From: Rhodospirillaceae bacterium | GTDB lineage: Bacteria > Pseudomonadota > Alphaproteobacteria > Rhodospirillales > Magnetovibrionaceae | DNA: 9,115 nucleotides | NCBI GenBank assembly: GCA_029883045.1 | Contig: JAOUJU010000059.1 | Coordinates: 1-9,115, forward strand | Reading direction: 5' to 3' | Shown here: piece after piece, positions 6,982 to 9,115 of the stretch | How positions within the stretch are numbered: position 1 is the stretch's first letter | Layout: the number at the start of each line of letters is the position of its first letter | Position numbers and translations under genes: made by a program | Notes under the pieces: model-generated | The model's input: only the letters and a program-made list of their open reading frames with translations | Told to the model about the DNA's origin: nothing | Databases searched by the model: none

Positions 6982-7722
6982 TCACCATGACAATTCAGAT
7001 GGTTTTTTGCGTGCTGGGTTACTTCGAACCTCAGAAATTTTACCATCAGCAAGAATAATCACTCTATCGGCCATGTCGGCCACCGTTGCATTATGAGTTA
7101 TAATTGCGGTTGTTGTTCCAAGATTGATATTGGTGTTTTCGATTGCCTCAAGAACCCTGATTCCAGTTTTACTGTCCAATGCGCCCGTTGGTTCGTCGCA
7201 CATAAGAATATTTGGCCGCTTGGCAATTGCCCGGGCAATAGCGACGCGCTGTTGTTCGCCGCCGGATAGTTCAGCAGGAAAATGATCCATTCTTTCGGCC
7301 AAACCAACTAGCGATAATGCTTCATCCGCCGACATTGGATTTTGGGAAATTTCCGTCACCAACGAAACATTTTCATGTGCAGTTAGGCTTGCAACTAGAT
7401 TATAAAATTGAAATACAAAGCCAACATGATCGCGGCGATACATAGTTAAAGCATGATCATCAAAGCTGGTTAGTTCCTGCCCGCGAAACAGAACTTGTCC
7501 ACTAGTAGGTTGATCTAGACCACCAAGTATATTTAGCAAGGTCGATTTGCCGCTTCCACTGGGGCCAAGCAAAACAACCATTTCGCCCTCAAACAACGAT
7601 AGAGATACGCCGCTAAGCGCGTGAACATCCAGCGCCACACCACGGTAGGTTTTTGATATAGACCGGGCCTCTATGGTGGGCGACAAATCGGCATTTTGAT
7701 TATTATTGTTGGTGATATTCAT
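6982..7722 (-). CDS. ABC exporter ATP-binding subunit (LolD/MacB class)
   Basis: This ATPase should power the permease encoded just downstream. All nucleotide-binding motifs are intact in the 246-residue form: Walker A GPSGSGKST (about 53-61), Q-loop in VFQFYN (Gln near 105), signature LSGGEQ (about 152-157), Walker B ILMCDEP (about 172-178) and H-loop ITHN (His near 210). The EPTGALD stretch and overall form match the LolD/FtsE/MacB class, which pairs with FtsX-type permeases. It has no membrane or peptidase domain, so it is not a HlyB-type secretion ATPase. An N-terminal Asn-rich extension (about 15 residues) precedes the domain. The ATG at 7722 has GGAG (7732-7729) six bases upstream, better supported than the TTG at 7740. 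It is the first gene of a four-gene operon. Confidence 0.95.
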   Translation of the reverse strand: MNITNNNNQNADLSPTIEARSISKTYRGVALDVHALSGVSLSLFEGEMVVLLGPSGSGKSTLLNILGGLDQPTSGQVLFRGQELTSFDDHALTMYRRDHVGFVFQFYNLVASLTAHENVSLVTEISQNPMSADEALSLVGLAERMDHFPAELSGGEQQRVAIARAIAKRPNILMCDEPTGALDSKTGIRVLEAIENTNINLGTTTAIITHNATVADMADRVIILADGKISEVRSNPARKKPSELSW

Positions 7723-7757
7723 TTCGCGCTCCACGAACAATTTATGGCCGCAAACCA

Positions 7758-7793
7758 GTGCAAAATATTAGGTAATATTAGCACAAATGGCTA
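7758..7793 (-). promoter_or_regulatory. candidate operator and promoter of the ABC exporter operon
   Basis: AATATTA (7764-7770), GG, and TAATATT (7773-7779) form a 7-base inverted repeat; outside it GTGC (7758-7761) and GCAC (7781-7784) extend the dyad imperfectly. It is centred about 50 bases before the ATPase start at 7722. On the minus strand TAATAT (7770-7765) could be a -10 and TAGCCA (7793-7788), 17 bases upstream, a -35, each matching consensus at 4 of 6 positions. A repressor at the repeat would block this promoter. The regulator is unknown; the repeat does not look like a Fur box. Confidence 0.38.
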
Positions 7794-8003
7794 ACCGCTA
7801 CCACCATAGCTGGTCTAAACACCCATAAATGCTTAGGTTTTGGTGTCTAGAATTTGGTTTTTTAATTGTGTTTCTTGGGTTTTGGTTCAGCGATGGTTCA
7901 GGATTAGGGTGCGATTATCACCATCAAGAACTAATGCTTCTGACCGACAATCTGTCATAAGCCAATTTTTTAAAATAATACCAATTTGAAAGGCGCACCA
8001 CCC

Positions 8004-8138
8004 ATGAAAACCCAAAATTCAAGCAAGCTAAAACGCATTGAAACCAAGAGCCTAATATCAGGATTGTTATCAATATTTTTGGCAGTAGGCGTGCTATCAA
8101 TTGTTGCCATTTCTCTTGGTTTTGCACAAATGGCATAG
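8004..8138 (+). CDS. possible small single-pass membrane protein, 44 aa
   Basis: A 44-codon frame begins at the ATG at 8004 with GAAAGG (7988-7993) ten bases upstream and ends at TAG 8136-8138. The protein has a basic, polar N-terminus (MKTQNSSKLKRIETK) and one hydrophobic stretch from about residue 16 to 41, so it would be a small inner-membrane protein with the N-terminus inside, or an uncleaved signal-like peptide. An intrinsic terminator follows 64 bases after the stop, consistent with a short transcript of its own. I do not recognise a family. It lies between the exporter operon and the RTX gene, divergent from the operon. The ribosome binding site, membrane helix and terminator together favour a real gene, but short frames can arise by chance. 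Confidence 0.58.
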   Translation: MKTQNSSKLKRIETKSLISGLLSIFLAVGVLSIVAISLGFAQMA

Positions 8139-8201
8139 CTTTAAATAACGGTAATATATTTGCCGATTAATGGCGTACTTCAAATTAAAAAATTATTTTT
8201 C

Positions 8202-8229
8202 ACAGCCCAATTACCGGGCTGTTTTTTTA
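8202..8229 (+). terminator. intrinsic terminator after the 44-aa ORF
   Basis: ACAGCCC (8202-8208) and GGGCTGT (8216-8222) form a 7-base-pair, mostly GC stem with a seven-base loop, followed by an uninterrupted T-run to 8228. The bases upstream are A/T-rich, so some activity on the minus strand is possible. It ends transcription from the small ORF at 8004 and insulates the RTX gene at 8416. Confidence 0.88.
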
Positions 8230-8317
8230 TATTCAATGGAATCAACAAAAGAACAAACAATATAGATAAAATTAACAGTAATTTTTAATAACACTGTCCT
8301 CACCTTATATTTACTTC

Positions 8318-8333
8318 TGTGCGCACCGTCACA
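8318..8333. promoter_or_regulatory. CRP-like binding site upstream of the RTX gene
   Basis: TGTGC-GCACCG-TCACA matches TGTGA-N6-TCACA at 9 of 10 conserved positions, centred about 90 bases before the ATG at 8416. A TAAAAT (8338-8343) just downstream could be a -10, but no convincing -35 is visible and its closeness to the site would suggest repression rather than activation. Core symmetry is weaker than at 501-516. The rest of the 8230-8415 gap shows only a short CTTAG/CTAAG dyad (8353-8369) and no gene. Confidence 0.4.
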
Positions 8334-8415
8334 TGGTTAAAATAGTTTTAAGCTTAGAATGCTCCTAAGTTAGAACTGTCTGAGCCACAAATGTTATTAA
8401 TGGAGCGCCAAAACA

Positions 8416-9115
8416 ATGGCCGCCAAGAACGACAAAACCTACAAGGTAAATTCGCGCCACACCAGCGAAGATAAAGCTGTTGAACATGGTGCAGGGACAG
8501 TTGCGTTCAATGTATTGGATAGCGAAAATGCCTACGCTTTATCTAATGAAAACAGATCTGAATATATTGTGGAAAATAACCGCATAGTTAAATCAGATGA
8601 TACCCAAAATTATCAACTTGCGGATCTGTCCCTTTCTGGATCGGATGATGGTTTAAAAAATATTGGTGATTTGCTAGATGGTGCGTTTGACCATTTACAC
8701 GAATTACATACTAGCTTTGGTATCGATGATAACTCTATCGGCAATGAGCGCGCAATTAACAGCCATGGCAATACACAAATAAATGACAATGGGTTTCCTT
8801 TTGCTGATAACGGTTTCGGATTTTCCGCGATAGATAGTTATGACTCTTCATTTAAAAAACCTGTTTCAAGCACCATTGATGCTGCAAATGGCATTGCGGC
8901 ACTTGCCGATACAATGGAACATTTAGATGATAACGACAGCAGCCATCATATCGAAGATAATGAACACGATGATGATGACCATGAAGATGATGACGATGAT
9001 GACGATGATGTAACGGAAGTTTCCCCAAATTCAGGCAATGATTATATTCGTGGAACCAACGATGATGATGTGCTCGATGGCGGGGCCGGCAACGATATTG
9101 TCGATGGTGATCGTG
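8416..9115 (+). CDS. RTX calcium-binding protein, N-terminal part, cut by window end
   Basis: The first 233 codons of a longer gene are present; the start at 8416 has GGAG (8402-8405) ten bases upstream. There is no N-terminal signal peptide (MAAKNDKTYKVNSRHTSED), as expected for a type I secretion substrate with a C-terminal signal outside the window. Residues 15-60 loosely resemble a cadherin-like module. Residues 60-170 are acidic and low in Cys. A His- and Asp-rich stretch (about 177-198) with eight consecutive Asp leads into RTX nonapeptide repeats from about 207: GNDYIRGTN, DDDVLDGGA, GNDIVDGDR. In this family such repeats fold as a beta-roll when they bind calcium outside the cell. Effector function (adhesin, enzyme, toxin) cannot be told from this part. 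The TolC at 1494 could be its outer-membrane channel. Confidence 0.9.
   Translation, partial: MAAKNDKTYKVNSRHTSEDKAVEHGAGTVAFNVLDSENAYALSNENRSEYIVENNRIVKSDDTQNYQLADLSLSGSDDGLKNIGDLLDGAFDHLHELHTSFGIDDNSIGNERAINSHGNTQINDNGFPFADNGFGFSAIDSYDSSFKKPVSSTIDAANGIAALADTMEHLDDNDSSHHIEDNEHDDDDHEDDDDDDDDVTEVSPNSGNDYIRGTNDDDVLDGGAGNDIVDGDR
8968..9009 (+). repeat. GAT/GAC trinucleotide tract encoding poly-Asp
   Basis: Fourteen codons, nearly all GAT or GAC with one CAT and one GAA, encode residues 185-198 of the RTX protein: DDDDHE then eight Asp. It is an imperfect trinucleotide repeat that keeps the frame if it expands or contracts, so its length could vary between strains without disrupting the gene. 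Confidence 0.85.

Noticed and set aside
6982..7722. ATPase as the energy subunit of a type I (HlyB-like) RTX secretion system
   Set aside because: It lacks the fused membrane domain and C39-like region of HlyB proteins and is encoded with an FtsX-type permease, so it belongs to the MacB/LolD class.
7940..7958. PHO-box-like CTGTCAT element
   Set aside because: Only one half-site is good. The other (CTGACCG) is weak and spaced 12 rather than 11 bases away.
7924..8136. Minus-strand 70-codon frame
   Set aside because: Its hydrophobic part mirrors the plus-strand 44-codon ORF. The plus-strand frame has the better ribosome binding site and a matching terminator.

Overview
The window looks like chromosomal DNA of an AT-rich proteobacterium, most likely an alphaproteobacterium. 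This rests on the style of the DjlA/TerB-like protein, the double-FtsX exporter operon and the type I secretion-style TolC. No rRNA or other taxonomic marker is present, so the placement is an inference of moderate strength. I see no tRNA, insertion sequence, integrase, phage gene or CRISPR array.

Layout. At the left edge (1-444, minus strand) is the N-terminal part of a DjlA-like membrane co-chaperone, cut by the window. A divergent intergenic region with two CRP-like palindromes separates it from a secreted protein of unknown function (609-1187), which ends at a strong intrinsic terminator. A TolC-family outer-membrane channel (1494-2870) follows. Convergent with it is a four-gene minus-strand operon, in transcription order: ABC ATPase (7722-6982), large double-FtsX permease (6971-4605), periplasmic adaptor (4590-3364) and a GlcG/HbpS-family protein (3304-2885). 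Right of the operon are a possible 44-residue membrane protein (8004-8138), an intrinsic terminator, a third CRP-like palindrome, and the start of an RTX calcium-binding protein (8416 to beyond the window end).

How the genes may work together. The ATPase, permease and adaptor form a MacAB-like (type VII ABC) trans-envelope exporter. The adaptor carries the RxxxLxxxxxxS hairpin-tip motif used to dock on TolC, so the neighbouring TolC is the obvious outer-membrane partner. That TolC also resembles type I secretion channels, and the RTX protein at the right edge is a typical type I substrate, so the channel may serve both. No HlyB-type ABC exporter is in the window; if local, it lies downstream. 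The HbpS-like gene suggests, without proving, a link to haem or another tetrapyrrole. CRP-like sites occur upstream of both the secreted orphan and the RTX gene, hinting at shared control of exported proteins.

The genes belong to known families. The least explained parts are the secreted orphan (609-1187), the 44-residue membrane ORF, and the pairing of the exporter with an HbpS-like protein.
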